Translations under genes and position numbers: made by a program
NCBI RefSeq assembly: GCF_000376265.1
Contig: NZ_AQWU01000068.1
Coordinates: 20,655-84,654, forward strand
Direction of reading: 5' to 3'
Length of the DNA: 64,000 nt
DNA from: Thermus igniterrae ATCC 700962
Lineage (GTDB): Bacteria; Deinococcota; Deinococci; Deinococcales; Thermaceae
Shown here: one piece after another, positions 45,226-54,128 of the stretch
Layout: every line of letters begins with the position of its first letter
How positions within the stretch are numbered: the stretch's first letter is position 1
The notes under the pieces: generated by a model
Database searches by the model: none
What the model saw: the letters and a program-made list of their open reading frames with translations, nothing else
Told to the model about the DNA's origin: nothing

Positions 45226-46433
45226 CAGGGCTTGGCGAAGCGCTGGCGCACGTAGGCCTCCACCAGCGCCATGAACTCCTCGGCGATCCTCTCCCCCTTG
45301 AGGATGGTGAGGAGCTTGCCGTCCGCGTAGACCGGGGCCTTGGGCTCCTCCCCCGCTCCCGGCAGGGAGATGCCGATGTGGGCGTGCTTGCTCTCCCCGG
45401 GGCCATTCACCACGCAGCCCATCACCGCCACCTTCAGGCCCTCCACCCCGGGGTACTTTGCCCGCCACTCGGGGAGCCTGGCCCTCAGGTGGGCGTTTAC
45501 GGTTTCCGCCAGTTCCTGGAAGAAGGTGCTGGTGGTGCGGCCGCACCCGGGGCAGCTGGTCACCTCGGGGGCGAAGGTGCGCAGGCCCAGGGCCTGGAGG
45601 AGCTCCTGGGCCACCTCCACCTCCTTGGTGCGGGGCTCGTTGGGGGCGGGGGTGAGGGAGATGCGGATGGTGTCCCCGATGCCCTCCAGGAGGAGGGGGG
45701 CTAGGGCGGCGGCGCTGGCCACGATGCCCTTCACCCCCATCCCCGCCTCGGTGAGGCCCAGGTGCAGGGGGGCCCGGGTGCGCCGGGCCAGCTCCCGGTA
45801 GACCCAGACCAGGTCGGGGGCCTTGGAGACCTTGGCGGAGAGGACGATCTTGTCCTCCCCCAGGCCCAGCTCCAGGGCGGTCTCGTAGGCGCGCACGGCG
45901 CTTTCCACCAGGGCCTCGAGGAGCACCTCATGGGCGCTTTTGGGCTCGGGCCGCCGGGCGTTTTGGTCCATGAGCTCGGTGAGGAGGGCGGGGTCCAGAC
46001 TGCCCCAGTTGGCCCCGATGCGCACGGGCTTGCCCAGGTCCATGGCGATTTGCACCATCTCCTGGAAGTTCTCGTCCTTATGCCGGCCCCGCCCCAGGGT
46101 GCCGGGGTTGATGCGGAACTTGTCCAGGGCCTGGGCCATGGCCGGGTAGCGGCGGAGGAGGAGGTGGCCGTTGAAGTGGAAGTCCCCCACCAGGGGCACC
46201 TCCACCCCGGCCTCCTGGAGGCGGCGCCGGATCTCGGGCACCGCTTGGGCGGCCTCCTCGTCGTTCACCGTGAGGCGGACGATCTCGCTCCCCGCCCGGT
46301 GGAGGGCCAGGATCTGGGCCACCGTGGCCTCCACATTGGCGGTGGGGGTGTTGGTCATGGACTGCACGGCGATGGGGTGGGCACCCCCCAGGGGCACCTT
46401 GCCCACCCAGACCGTGGGGGTAGGGCGTCTCAT
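45225..46433 (-). CDS. ispG: 4-hydroxy-3-methylbut-2-enyl diphosphate synthase (flavodoxin)
   Basis: 402 aa iron-sulfur enzyme of the non-mevalonate isoprenoid pathway. [19 protein letters not shown] opens the TIM barrel; the [4Fe-4S] ligands are in [10 protein letters not shown] and [24 protein letters not shown]. The ATG at 46433 is supported by TACCAT 7 bases upstream, which overlaps the stop codon of the previous gene. Operon ispG-tgt. Confidence 0.97.
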   Translation of the reverse strand: MRRPTPTVWVGKVPLGGAHPIAVQSMTNTPTANVEATVAQILALHRAGSEIVRLTVNDEEAAQAVPEIRRRLQEAGVEVPLVGDFHFNGHLLLRRYPAMAQALDKFRINPGTLGRGRHKDENFQEMVQIAMDLGKPVRIGANWGSLDPALLTELMDQNARRPEPKSAHEVLLEALVESAVRAYETALELGLGEDKIVLSAKVSKAPDLVWVYRELARRTRAPLHLGLTEAGMGVKGIVASAAALAPLLLEGIGDTIRISLTPAPNEPRTKEVEVAQELLQALGLRTFAPEVTSCPGCGRTTSTFFQELAETVNAHLRARLPEWRAKYPGVEGLKVAVMGCVVNGPGESKHAHIGISLPGAGEEPKAPVYADGKLLTILKGERIAEEFMALVEAYVRQRFAKP

Positions 46434-46438
46434 CCCCC

Positions 46439-47059
46439 CTATGGTAGCTGAGGCCCGGGGGGAAACACCCGCGCAAGCCACCCTTGGGCCAGGGCCAGGT
46501 CCTCCGGGGTGAGGGCGTGGCCGGCGGGAAGGAGGTGGCCCTCGGCCCGGGCTCCCGCCCCCTCCAGGCGCTCCCTCAGGGCCGTGGCGGTCTCTGGGGG
46601 GACCAGGGGGTCCTGATCCCCCAGGAGGAAGAGCACGGGTTTGCCCTTCAGGAGGGGATAGGGCTTGCCGAAGGGCTCCAGGGGCCTTAGGAGGAGGGCC
46701 CCGTCCAGGAGGTGGGGGTGGTGGAAGAGGAGGCCTAAGGCCATGTTGGCCCCGTTGGAGTACCCCAGGGCCACCAGGGGCCGGGGAAGGGCGTAGCCCT
46801 TTAGGGCTTCCTCCACGAAGGCCGCTAGGCCTTGGGCCTTGGCCCTCAGGTCCTCCAGGTCCAAGACCCCCTCCCGGTGGCGGCGGAAGAAGCGGGGAAC
46901 CCCTTCCTCCAGGCTCTCCCCCCGCGGGCTCAGGAGATGGGCCCCGGGACGCAGGGCGCGGGCTAAGGGCAGGAGGCTTCTTTCGTCCCCTCCCGTGCTG
47001 TGGAGGAGGAGGAGGGTGAGGCCTTCCCGGCCCGGCAGGACCAGGTGGGGAGGGTTCAT
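46439..47059 (-). CDS. Carboxylesterase/phospholipase-type alpha/beta hydrolase (MhqD-like)
   Basis: 206 aa. The nucleophile elbow is [15 protein letters not shown] (Ser in GYSNG), the Asp is in [14 protein letters not shown] and the His in [36 protein letters not shown] supplies the oxyanion strand. The combination with an adjacent ring-cleaving dioxygenase reproduces the Bacillus mhqD-mhqO pairing that answers to quinones and aromatic electrophiles; the same role here is inference. The start overlaps the dioxygenase stop by 4 bases. Confidence 0.85.
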   Translation of the reverse strand: MNPPHLVLPGREGLTLLLLHSTGGDERSLLPLARALRPGAHLLSPRGESLEEGVPRFFRRHREGVLDLEDLRAKAQGLAAFVEEALKGYALPRPLVALGYSNGANMALGLLFHHPHLLDGALLLRPLEPFGKPYPLLKGKPVLFLLGDQDPLVPPETATALRERLEGAGARAEGHLLPAGHALTPEDLALAQGWLARVFPPGPQLP

Positions 47060-47970
47060 GCCGGGAGGTGAAGGGGGGGTAGGGCGGCCTCTATCCTCTG
47101 CCGATTGGCCTCCAGCCAGGGGGGCAGGACCAGGCGCTGGCCCAGGCCCTCCAGGGGCTCGTCCACGGCGAACCCCGGGCCGTCCGTGGCCAGCTCAAAG
47201 AGGACACCCCCCGGCTCCCGGAAGTAGATGGAGCGGAACCAGAACCGGTCTATGGGCGGGGTGGGCCTTAGACCCAGGTGCAGCGCCTTCTGGCGCAGGG
47301 CCAGGCCGTGGGCTTCGTCCCGCACCCGGAAGGCCAGGTGGTGCACCCCGCCCACCCCAAAGGCCCCCAAGCGGCCCTGGGGAAGGGCCTCCACCTCCAG
47401 GAAACTCCCCTCCTGCGCCAGAAGCACCCGGTCTCCCTCCTCCGCCACCCGCCGGTACCCCAGGACCCCTTCCAGGACGGCCAGGCTGGGGAGGAGGCTT
47501 CGCACCAAGAGGCGTGCCCCCAAAAGCCCCCGCACCTGGTGGGCGGGGGGAACCGGGCTTCCCTCCCAGGGCCTGCCCGGGCCTGGGGCCTCCACCAGGG
47601 CCAGGGGGAGGCCGTGGGGGTCCTGGAGGAGGAGGGCGGGGCGCCCATAGCGCTGGCCCTGCCCCCTGAGGAAGGGGCCCAGGCGGCCTTCCCAGTAGCC
47701 AAGGCTTCCTTCCGGGACGGCCAGGGCCACCTCCACCGCCTGGCCCACCCCCGGGCGGTGGGGGGGTAGTTTGGGCCAGGGGAAGAAGGTGAGGTCGGTG
47801 CCCGGGGTGCCCTCCCGGTCCGCGTAGAAGAGGTGGTAGGTGGTGGGGTCGTCCTGGTTCACGCTCCGCTTCACCAGGCGCAGGCCCAGGACCCCCGCGT
47901 AGAAATCCAGGTTCTCCTGGGGGTCGCCGGCGATGCAGGTGATGTGGTGGAGGCCGTGGCTTCCTTCCAT
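47056..47970 (-). CDS. Ring-cleaving dioxygenase, glyoxalase/VOC family (MhqO-like)
   Basis: 304 aa with two paired VOC modules. [61 protein letters not shown] (shown in parts: [30 protein letters not shown]) and the second module [17 protein letters not shown] with [19 protein letters not shown] supply the His-His-Glu metal ligands. MhqO/CatE-like enzymes open hydroquinones or catechols. TATCCT lies 6 bases before the ATG. First gene of the pair with the hydrolase. Confidence 0.88.
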   Translation of the reverse strand: MEGSHGLHHITCIAGDPQENLDFYAGVLGLRLVKRSVNQDDPTTYHLFYADREGTPGTDLTFFPWPKLPPHRPGVGQAVEVALAVPEGSLGYWEGRLGPFLRGQGQRYGRPALLLQDPHGLPLALVEAPGPGRPWEGSPVPPAHQVRGLLGARLLVRSLLPSLAVLEGVLGYRRVAEEGDRVLLAQEGSFLEVEALPQGRLGAFGVGGVHHLAFRVRDEAHGLALRQKALHLGLRPTPPIDRFWFRSIYFREPGGVLFELATDGPGFAVDEPLEGLGQRLVLPPWLEANRQRIEAALPPLHLPA

Positions 47971-48024
47971 GCCCCCAGGATAGGCCCCTTTTGCTTTAAA
48001 AAATGTAGCGCCAGACCCCCGCTC

Positions 48025-48801
48025 CTAGAGCTCCATCCCCATGATGTGGTACCCGGCGTCCACGTAGACCACCTCCCCGGTGATGCCCCCTGCCAGGGGG
48101 GAGAGGAGGAAAAGCCCCAGGTTCCCCACCTCCTCCGGGGTGACGTTCCGCTTCAGGGGGGCCACCTGGGCCACGCGGTCGTACATCTTCATGAAGCCGG
48201 GGATGCTCCGGGCGGCCACGGTGCGGACGGGCCCTGCGGAGATGGCGTTCACCCGCACCCCCTTGGGCCCAAGCTCGTAGGCCAGGTAGCGCACGCTGGC
48301 CTCCAAAGCGGCCTTGGCGATGGCCATAACGTTGTACTTGGGCACCACCTTCTCGCTGGCGTAGTAGGTGAGGGTGACGATACTCCCCCCCTCGCGCAGG
48401 AGGGGTTCGGCCCGCTGGGCCACGGCCACCAGGGAGTAGGCGGAGACCTCCAGGGCCAGAAGCCAGTCCTGGCGCCTGGTGTCCAGGTACCGCCCCTCCA
48501 TGGCCTCCCGGGGGGCGAAGGCGATGGCGTGGACCAGGTAGTCCAGCTCCCCCCAGGCCTCCTGGATCCCGGCGAAAAGCCGGTCCAGCTCCTCGTCCTG
48601 GGTGACGTCCGCCTGGAAGGTGAGGGCCTTAAGGGGGGCGGCCAGCCGCTCCACCTCCTCCCGTAGCCTTTCCCCCTGGTAGCTGAAGGCCAGCTCGGCT
48701 CCCGCCCCGTGGAGCTTCTCGGCGATGGCGTAGCCCAGGCTCCGCTGGTTGGTAACCCCCATGATGAGGGCCTTCTTGCCCGAAAGGTCCAGGGTGAGCA
48801 T
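48025..48801 (-). CDS. fabI: Enoyl-[acyl-carrier-protein] reductase (NADH)
   Basis: 258 aa short-chain dehydrogenase finishing each round of fatty-acid elongation. MLTLDLSGKKALIMGVTNQRSLGYAIAEKL is the FabI NAD-binding start. The active-site Tyr and Lys are in YASEKVVPKYNVMAIAKAALEA, and NAISAGPVRTVAARSIPGF is the substrate-binding loop. A consensus TATAAT (48813-48808) is 6 bases before the ATG. Confidence 0.97.
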   Translation of the reverse strand: MLTLDLSGKKALIMGVTNQRSLGYAIAEKLHGAGAELAFSYQGERLREEVERLAAPLKALTFQADVTQDEELDRLFAGIQEAWGELDYLVHAIAFAPREAMEGRYLDTRRQDWLLALEVSAYSLVAVAQRAEPLLREGGSIVTLTYYASEKVVPKYNVMAIAKAALEASVRYLAYELGPKGVRVNAISAGPVRTVAARSIPGFMKMYDRVAQVAPLKRNVTPEEVGNLGLFLLSPLAGGITGEVVYVDAGYHIMGMEL

Positions 48802-48833
48802 GGGGGGATTATACCCGGTGGGTATACTGGGGC
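48802..48833. promoter_or_regulatory. Facing leaderless promoters (fabI / DinB-like)
   Basis: Minus TATAAT at 48813-48808, 6 bases before the fabI ATG. Plus TATACT at 48823-48828, 5 bases before the ATG at 48834. They are separate elements nine bases apart within a 32-base gap. Confidence 0.6.
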
Positions 48834-49337
48834 ATGGTCCAGTTGGAAGCCTATGGGTCCTGGGAGGAGGCCCTGGCCCGCCTGGGGGAAAGCCGCAAGG
48901 CCCTCTTGACCCTACTCCAGGGGGCGGACCCCACCTGGCTCACCACCCCCTTGCGGGAAGGGGCCTGGACCCCCCTGATGGTGGCCGAGCACATCGCCCT
49001 GGTGGAGGCCTCCACCGCCCGGGTGTTGAGGCGGCTCCGCCGCATGAGGGCGGGGGAGGCCCTGCCCCCGGTGCAGGCGGTGCCCGGGGAGTACAAGGAC
49101 GGGAAGCCCCAGGCCCCCGAGGGGGTGCGCCCCCAGGGGGGGATGGGCCTGGAGGAGGTGCTGGCCCTCCTGGCCCGGGCGCGGGCCGCCCTCCTGGAGG
49201 AGGCGGCCCAGGCCGACCCCCACCACCCCGCCACCTTTCCCCACCCCTTTTTCGGCGAGCTCAACGCCCTGGGCTGGGTGAGGGCCGCGGCCTATCACGA
49301 GGCCCACCACCTGGAGGGGCTTCAGGGGGCCAGCTAG
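48834..49337 (+). CDS. DinB-family four-helix protein
   Basis: 167 aa. MVQLEAYGSWEEALARLGESRKALLTLLQGADPTWLTTPLREGAWTPLMVAEHIALVE matches the start of DinB/YfiT proteins, with the first metal histidine in EHIALVE and the others in RAAAYHEAHHLEGLQ near the C-terminus. Family members bind a divalent metal, and some transfer bacillithiol or glutathione. The role here is unknown. Its stop shares CTAG with the convergent glutaredoxin gene. Confidence 0.8.
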   Translation: MVQLEAYGSWEEALARLGESRKALLTLLQGADPTWLTTPLREGAWTPLMVAEHIALVEASTARVLRRLRRMRAGEALPPVQAVPGEYKDGKPQAPEGVRPQGGMGLEEVLALLARARAALLEEAAQADPHHPATFPHPFFGELNALGWVRAAAYHEAHHLEGLQGAS

Positions 49338-49588
49338 CCCTGCCCTTGCCGGTACTGGGCCAGCCAGGCGTGCAGCCGGGCGGGGGATACCCCCCGGATA
49401 ACCTCGGTCCTGCCCTCCCATTCCAGGACCACCCCGGCGGTGGGGCTCCCCACCAGCTCGGCCATCTTCCTGGCGGCCGCCTCGTCCTGGCGTGCGTTCA
49501 CGAACTCAAAGGGGATGCCCTGCTGGGCCAGGAACATCTTCACGATTTCGCAGGGGCCACACCCCGGGATGCCGTAGAGCCGCACCAT
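49334..49588 (-). CDS. Glutaredoxin-like (NrdH-type) protein
   Basis: 84 aa thioredoxin-fold protein. The redox motif is YGIPGCGPCEIVKMFLAQQ: CGPC, with an extra Pro, as in NrdH/glutaredoxin-like proteins. VGSPTAGVVLEWEGRTEVIRGVSPARLHAWL contains the cis-Pro segment in altered form (SPTAGV). The reductase partner may be TrxB (57779). TACCAT lies 8 bases before the ATG. Confidence 0.85.
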   Translation of the reverse strand: MVRLYGIPGCGPCEIVKMFLAQQGIPFEFVNARQDEAAARKMAELVGSPTAGVVLEWEGRTEVIRGVSPARLHAWLAQYRQGQG

Positions 49589-49647
49589 ACCCCTATATGG
49601 TACCTGGAGCCCGGGCCTCCCGCCACACCCCGGACTAGAATGGCCCC

Positions 49648-50619
49648 ATGCGCCTAGTGGACCGCCACCCCGAGGTGGACCTGCCCGGGCTTCTCCAGAG
49701 CTTTGTTCCCCCGCCCCGCTTCCGTGGGGCCACCTTCCAGAGCTACCGTCCCGACCCCCGCTACCCCTCCCAGGCCCTGGCCAAGGAGCGCCTGCGAAGA
49801 TGGGTGCACGACCGTCCCCGGGGCCTTTTCCGTCCCCGGCTTCCCGGCCCCCAGGGGATCTACCTGGACGGGGGGTTCGGGGTGGGCAAGACCCATCTCC
49901 TGGTGGCCGCCTACCTCGAGGCCCCCGCTCCCAAGGCCTTCCTCACCTTTGAGGAGCTCACCTACGCCCTGGGCCTCATGGGCCTGCGGGAGGGAGCCAG
50001 GCGCTTTGCCGGCCTGAGGTACCTCTTCATCGACGAGTTTGAGCTGGACGACCCCGGCAACGCCCAGATGGCCAGCCACTTCCTGGCCCTGACCATGGAG
50101 CGGGGCCTGAGGGTGGCCACCACCTCCAACACCCCCCCGGGGGCCCTGGGGGAGGGGCGGTTCAACGCCGAGCAGTTCCGCCACCAGATCCAGAGCCTGG
50201 CCAAGCGCTTCGCCGTGGAGCGCATAGAGGGGGAGGACTTCCGCCACCGGGACCCGGAAAACCTGCCCAACCCCCTCTCCGACGCCGCCCTGCTGGAGGC
50301 CCACCGCCAGGACCAAAGGCCCAGGAGCCTGGACGCCTTCCCCGAGCTCCTGGCCCACCTGCGCACCCTGCATCCCATCCGCTACCGCTACCTCTTCCAG
50401 GGGCTTCAGGTGGTCTACCTCCAGGGCCTCGAGCCCATCCCCGACCAGAACGATGCCCTGCGCTTCGTGCACTTCGTGGACCAGCTCTACAACCTGGGCC
50501 TGGACCTCCGGGCCTCAGGGGTGCCCCTCAGGGCCCTCTTTCCCGAGAGTTACCGCCACGGGGCCTTCGCCAAGAAGTACGGACGGGCCCTTTCCCGGCT
50601 GGCGGAGCTTTTGGGGTAG
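49648..50619 (+). CDS. zapE: ZapE/AFG1-family ATPase
   Basis: 323 aa AAA+ protein. Walker A: GIYLDGGFGVGKTHLLVAAY (about residue 75). Walker B: YLFIDEFELDDPGNAQMA. Sensor 1: RVATTSNTPPGALGEGRFNAEQF. The C-terminal LRFVHFVDQLYNLGLDLRASGVPLRALF matches ZapE, which modulates FtsZ rings, and mitochondrial AFG1. TAGAAT lies 6 bases before the ATG. It leads a plus-strand run of seven genes to fmt. Confidence 0.9.
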   Translation: MRLVDRHPEVDLPGLLQSFVPPPRFRGATFQSYRPDPRYPSQALAKERLRRWVHDRPRGLFRPRLPGPQGIYLDGGFGVGKTHLLVAAYLEAPAPKAFLTFEELTYALGLMGLREGARRFAGLRYLFIDEFELDDPGNAQMASHFLALTMERGLRVATTSNTPPGALGEGRFNAEQFRHQIQSLAKRFAVERIEGEDFRHRDPENLPNPLSDAALLEAHRQDQRPRSLDAFPELLAHLRTLHPIRYRYLFQGLQVVYLQGLEPIPDQNDALRFVHFVDQLYNLGLDLRASGVPLRALFPESYRHGAFAKKYGRALSRLAELLG

Positions 50620-50628
50620 CATGGGGGT

Positions 50629-50880
50629 ATGGACTTAGCCGACAGGCTTTCCGAGCTAGCCCAGGCCCTTTCCCAGGCCAGCGCCGCGGTGGGGATCCTC
50701 GAGGCCATAGAGGGGGTCCTGGAGGAGTACCAGGAGGGGGAGCTTTCCCTCAAGGAGGCCATGGAGGAGATCCAGGGCCTGGTGGAGGAGTACCAGGCGG
50801 TGCGGGCCCTCTCCGAGATGACCCCCGAGGAGATCGTGGCCCTGGCGGAGGAGGAAGAGGAGGGGGGGCTTCGCTCCTAG
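50629..50880 (+). CDS. Small acidic helical protein, unknown
   Basis: 83 aa, almost wholly helical and strongly acidic: LADRLSELAQALSQASAAVG, then VLEEYQEGELSLKEAMEEIQGLVEEYQAVRAL and MTPEEIVALAEEEEEGGL. No family is recognised. It probably forms a helical hairpin or coiled coil. The -10 TAGCAT (50617-50622) contains the zapE stop codon, 6 bases before the ATG. deoB starts directly after its stop. Confidence 0.75.
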   Translation: MDLADRLSELAQALSQASAAVGILEAIEGVLEEYQEGELSLKEAMEEIQGLVEEYQAVRALSEMTPEEIVALAEEEEEGGLRS

Positions 50881-52023
50881 ATGAAGGTCATTGCCCTGGT
50901 GCTGGACTCCGTGGGCCTGGGCTACCTCCCCGACGCCCCCCTTTTCGGCGACGAGGGGGCGGATACCCTGGACCACACCGTGCTGAAGACGGGGGTGGCC
51001 CTTCCCCACCTGGCCTCCCTGGGCCTGGGCTGGGTGCCCGGGGTGCACACCCTCCCCCGGCCCAAACCCCGGGGCGCCTTCGGCCGCATGCGGGAGGTGA
51101 ACCCGGGCAAGGACACCACCACCGGCCACTGGGAGTTCGTGGGGGTGTACCTGGACGCCCCCTTCCGCACCTACCCCCAGGGCTTCCCCGAAGCGCTCCT
51201 TCAGGCCTGGGCGGAGCGGATCGGGGTGGGGGGGTGGCTTCTCAACCGGCCCTACTCCGGAACCGAGGCCATCCGGGACTACGGGGAGGCCCACCTGAAG
51301 ACGGGCTTCCCCATCGTCTACACCTCCGCGGACAGCGTCTTCCAGGTGGCGGCCCACCTGGAGGTGGTCCCCCTGGAGGAGCTCTACCGCTGGTGCCAGG
51401 TGGCCCGGGAGCTCCTGGTGGGGGAGCACCAGGTGGCCCGGGTCATCGCCCGGCCCTTCGCCGGCCCCCCCGGGGGGTTTTACCGCCGGGAGGACCTCAG
51501 GAAGGACTTTGCCCTGGAACCCCCCAGGAACGTGCTGGACGCCTTGAAGGAGGCGGGGCTGGAGGTGGTGGGGGTGGGCAAGATCCCCGACATCTACGCG
51601 GAGCGGGGCTTCACCCGCCAGGTGAAGACCAAGGACAACCAAGACGGCCTGGAGAAGACCCTGGCCCTCATGGGGGAGTCCTTTTCCGGCCTCCTCTTCG
51701 CCAACCTGGTGGACTTTGACGCCAAGTACGGCCACCGCCGCGACCCCGAGGGCTACGCCCGGGCCCTCCTGGAGGTGGACGCTTTCCTGCCCCGGCTCCT
51801 CCAGGCCCTGGGCCCCGAGGACCACCTCTTCCTGGTCTCCGACCACGGGAACGACCCCACCTTCTTCGGCACCGACCACACCCGGGAGTACGGGATGCTC
51901 CTCTGGGTGGGCCCGGGGGTGGAGGGGGACCTGGGTACCCGGGAGACCTTCGCCGACCTGGGGGCCACCTGGGCCAGGCTCTTTGGGGTCCCCTGGGAGG
52001 GGCCGGGGAAGAGCCTCCTCTAG
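50881..52023 (+). CDS. deoB: Phosphopentomutase
   Basis: 380 aa alkaline-phosphatase-superfamily enzyme that interconverts ribose/deoxyribose 1- and 5-phosphates. [32 protein letters not shown] carries the first metal ligands, [17 protein letters not shown] the phosphorylated threonine, and [23 protein letters not shown] with [24 protein letters not shown] the remaining metal site. Normal length. It starts at the base after the preceding stop. Confidence 0.96.
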   Translation: MKVIALVLDSVGLGYLPDAPLFGDEGADTLDHTVLKTGVALPHLASLGLGWVPGVHTLPRPKPRGAFGRMREVNPGKDTTTGHWEFVGVYLDAPFRTYPQGFPEALLQAWAERIGVGGWLLNRPYSGTEAIRDYGEAHLKTGFPIVYTSADSVFQVAAHLEVVPLEELYRWCQVARELLVGEHQVARVIARPFAGPPGGFYRREDLRKDFALEPPRNVLDALKEAGLEVVGVGKIPDIYAERGFTRQVKTKDNQDGLEKTLALMGESFSGLLFANLVDFDAKYGHRRDPEGYARALLEVDAFLPRLLQALGPEDHLFLVSDHGNDPTFFGTDHTREYGMLLWVGPGVEGDLGTRETFADLGATWARLFGVPWEGPGKSLL

Positions 52024-52025
52024 CC

Positions 52026-52739
52026 ATGCCCTTTACCTGGCGCGACCTTCTGGACATCCTCCTCGTGGCCGTCCTCTTCTACTCCCTCTGGCGGCTCATG
52101 GCCGGCACCCGGGCCCTGAACCTGGTCCGGGGGGTCCTGGTGTACCTTTTGGTCTGGTTCCTGGCGAGCCTTTTGGGCCTTTCCACCCTGGCCTGGCTCC
52201 TGGGCAACGCCGCCACCCTGGGGGCCTTCGCCCTCATGGTGGTGTTCCAGCCGGAGCTCAGGGGGCTTTTGGAGCGCATTGGCCGGGCCCAGGGGCCCCG
52301 GGCTCCCTCCCTGGCCCTGGAGGAGCTCCTCCTGGGCCTTTCCCGCCTTTCCGAGAGGCGCTACGGGGCCCTCATCGCCCTGGAAAGGCGCACCCCCTTG
52401 GGGGAGTACGCCCTGAGCGGGGAGGTGCTGGACGCCAGGCTTTCGGCCCGGCTCCTGCAGACGGTCTTCCACCCCGGGACCCCCCTGCACGACGGGGGGG
52501 CCATCCTGCGGGGGGATCGGCTCTTTGCCGCAGGGTGCATCTTTCCCCTCTCCGAGGCCCACACGGGCCTGGGCACGCGGCACCGAGCGGCTTTGGGCCT
52601 TTCCGAGGTCTCCGATGCCCTGGTGCTGGTGGTGAGCGAGGAGACGGGGGCCATCCGCTTGGCCCAGGGGGGGAGGCTCTCTCCGCCCCTTACCCTCGAG
52701 GCCCTGCGGGAAAGGCTCAAGGAGGTGTGGCGTGCGTGA
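52026..52739 (+). CDS. cdaA: Diadenylate cyclase CdaA
   Basis: 237 aa. Three N-terminal transmembrane helices (LLDILLVAVLFYSLWRLMAG, LVRGVLVYLLVWFLASLLG, LAWLLGNAATLGAFALMVVF) precede the DAC domain, with the catalytic DGA in TPLHDGGAILRGDRLFAAG and the RHR motif in LGTRHRAALGLSEVSDALV. It makes c-di-AMP from two ATP at the membrane. It overlaps cdaR by 8 bases. GlmM, the usual third partner, is not in the window. Confidence 0.96.
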   Translation: MPFTWRDLLDILLVAVLFYSLWRLMAGTRALNLVRGVLVYLLVWFLASLLGLSTLAWLLGNAATLGAFALMVVFQPELRGLLERIGRAQGPRAPSLALEELLLGLSRLSERRYGALIALERRTPLGEYALSGEVLDARLSARLLQTVFHPGTPLHDGGAILRGDRLFAAGCIFPLSEAHTGLGTRHRAALGLSEVSDALVLVVSEETGAIRLAQGGRLSPPLTLEALRERLKEVWRA

Positions 52740-53547
52740 AGGGGTGGGCTTCCTCCTGGCCCTGCTGGCGGCGGCGGCCCTTTGGTACTCCCTGAGGGAG
52801 CGGGCCCCGGTGGTGGAGCGGGCGGTGAGCGTGCCCCTCCAGGTGGTGGGGCTGGGGGCGGAGCGCACCGCCGAGGGGGTCCCCAGGGAGGTCCTCCTGC
52901 GCCTCCGGGGGCCGGCCCCCCTGGTGGAGGGAAGCCCCCCGGTTTCCGCCTACCTGGACCTCTCGGGGGCCGAGGGGGCCTTCGCCCGGGAGGTGCGGGT
53001 GGCCGTCCCCCAGGGGGTGGAGGTCCTGGAGGTGCGCCCCGCCCGGGTGGAGGGCCAGGTGGAGGCGGTCTTAAGCCGCACCCTTCCCGTGGAGGTCCTT
53101 TCCCAAGGGGCCTGGGTGCGCCCGGAGCCCGCCTTCGTGGAGGCCCGGGGGCCCAGGAGCCGGGTGGAGGAGGCGGTGGCCGCGGTGGGCCTGGACCTGG
53201 GGGGGGAGACCGTGGCCCTTACCGCCTTCGGCCCCCAGGGACCCCTGGCCGGGGTGGAGCTTTCCCCCAAGGAGGTGCGCGTCCTGGGGCGGGAGGCCCC
53301 CCTTTTCCGCAAGGAGGTTCCCCTGGTCCTCCGCCCGCCCCAGGGCCTCCGGGTGGTGGACTACACCCCCAAGACGGTGGAGGTGGTGGGGCCCAGGGAG
53401 GCCCTGGAGGGCCTTGAGGAGGTGGAGGGCAGGCCCCAGGGGGGCTTCCGTCCGGGGGAGGTGGCGGGCCCTTGGGTTCTGGCCCTTCCCCCGGGGGTGA
53501 GGACCCTGGGGCAGGTTTCGGGAAGGGCGCGCTTTGCGCTAGAATAG
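52732..53547 (+). CDS. cdaR: YbbR-domain protein, CdaA regulator
   Basis: 271 aa from a GTG. One N-terminal transmembrane segment (GFLLALLAAAALWYSLRE) leads to an extracytoplasmic region with about three YbbR-type beta repeats, each ending near a V-x-V-x-G-P-like phrase (EVLLRLRGPAP, PAFVEARGPRSRVEEAV, TVEVVGPREALEGL). CdaR contacts CdaA and tunes its activity in Firmicutes. Its last codons and stop, CTAGAATAG, contain the -10 of the following def gene. Confidence 0.88.
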   Translation: MREGVGFLLALLAAAALWYSLRERAPVVERAVSVPLQVVGLGAERTAEGVPREVLLRLRGPAPLVEGSPPVSAYLDLSGAEGAFAREVRVAVPQGVEVLEVRPARVEGQVEAVLSRTLPVEVLSQGAWVRPEPAFVEARGPRSRVEEAVAAVGLDLGGETVALTAFGPQGPLAGVELSPKEVRVLGREAPLFRKEVPLVLRPPQGLRVVDYTPKTVEVVGPREALEGLEEVEGRPQGGFRPGEVAGPWVLALPPGVRTLGQVSGRARFALE

Positions 53548-53552
53548 CCAGG

Positions 53553-54128
53553 ATGATCTACCCCATCCGCCTTTACGGGGACCCGGTGCTGCGCAAGAAG
53601 GCGCGCCCCGTCCAGGACTTTTCCGGGCTGAAAAAGCTCGCCGAGGACATGCTGGAGACCATGTTTGAGGCCCGGGGGGTAGGGCTTGCCGCCCCGCAGA
53701 TCGGCCTTTCCCAGCGGCTTTTCGTGGCGGTGGAGTACGCCGACGAGCCCGAGGGGGAGGAGCGTCCCCTGCGGGACCTGGTGCGCCGGGTCTACGTGGT
53801 GGCCAACCCCGTCCTCCTCCACCAGGAGGGGCAGGTGGAGGGCACCGAGGGCTGTCTCTCCCTCCCCGGCCTCTACTCCGAGGAAGTGCCCCGGGCGGAG
53901 CGCATCCGGGTGGCCTACCAGGACGAGGAGGGGCGGGAGCGCACCCTGGAGCTGGAGGGGTACATGGCCCGGGTTTTCCAGCACGAGATGGACCACCTGG
54001 ACGGGGTCCTCTTCTTTGAAAGGCTCCCCCGGGCCAAGCGGGAGGCCTTCCTGGAGGAGCACCGTCAGGAGCTGGCCCGCTTCCAGAAGGAGGCCAAGGC
54101 CTTCCTCAGGGAGCTTGCCGGGCGATGA
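53553..54128 (+). CDS. def: Peptide deformylase
   Basis: 191 aa from the ATG at 53553. Motif 1 GVGLAAPQIGLSQ, motif 2 EGCLSLPGLYSEEVPRAERI (metal Cys) and motif 3 FQHEMDHLDGVLFFE (metal histidines and catalytic Glu) are complete. It removes the formyl group from nascent proteins. The -10 TAGAAT (53540-53545) is 7 bases upstream, inside the end of cdaR. It overlaps fmt by ATGA. Confidence 0.97.
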   Translation: MIYPIRLYGDPVLRKKARPVQDFSGLKKLAEDMLETMFEARGVGLAAPQIGLSQRLFVAVEYADEPEGEERPLRDLVRRVYVVANPVLLHQEGQVEGTEGCLSLPGLYSEEVPRAERIRVAYQDEEGRERTLELEGYMARVFQHEMDHLDGVLFFERLPRAKREAFLEEHRQELARFQKEAKAFLRELAGR

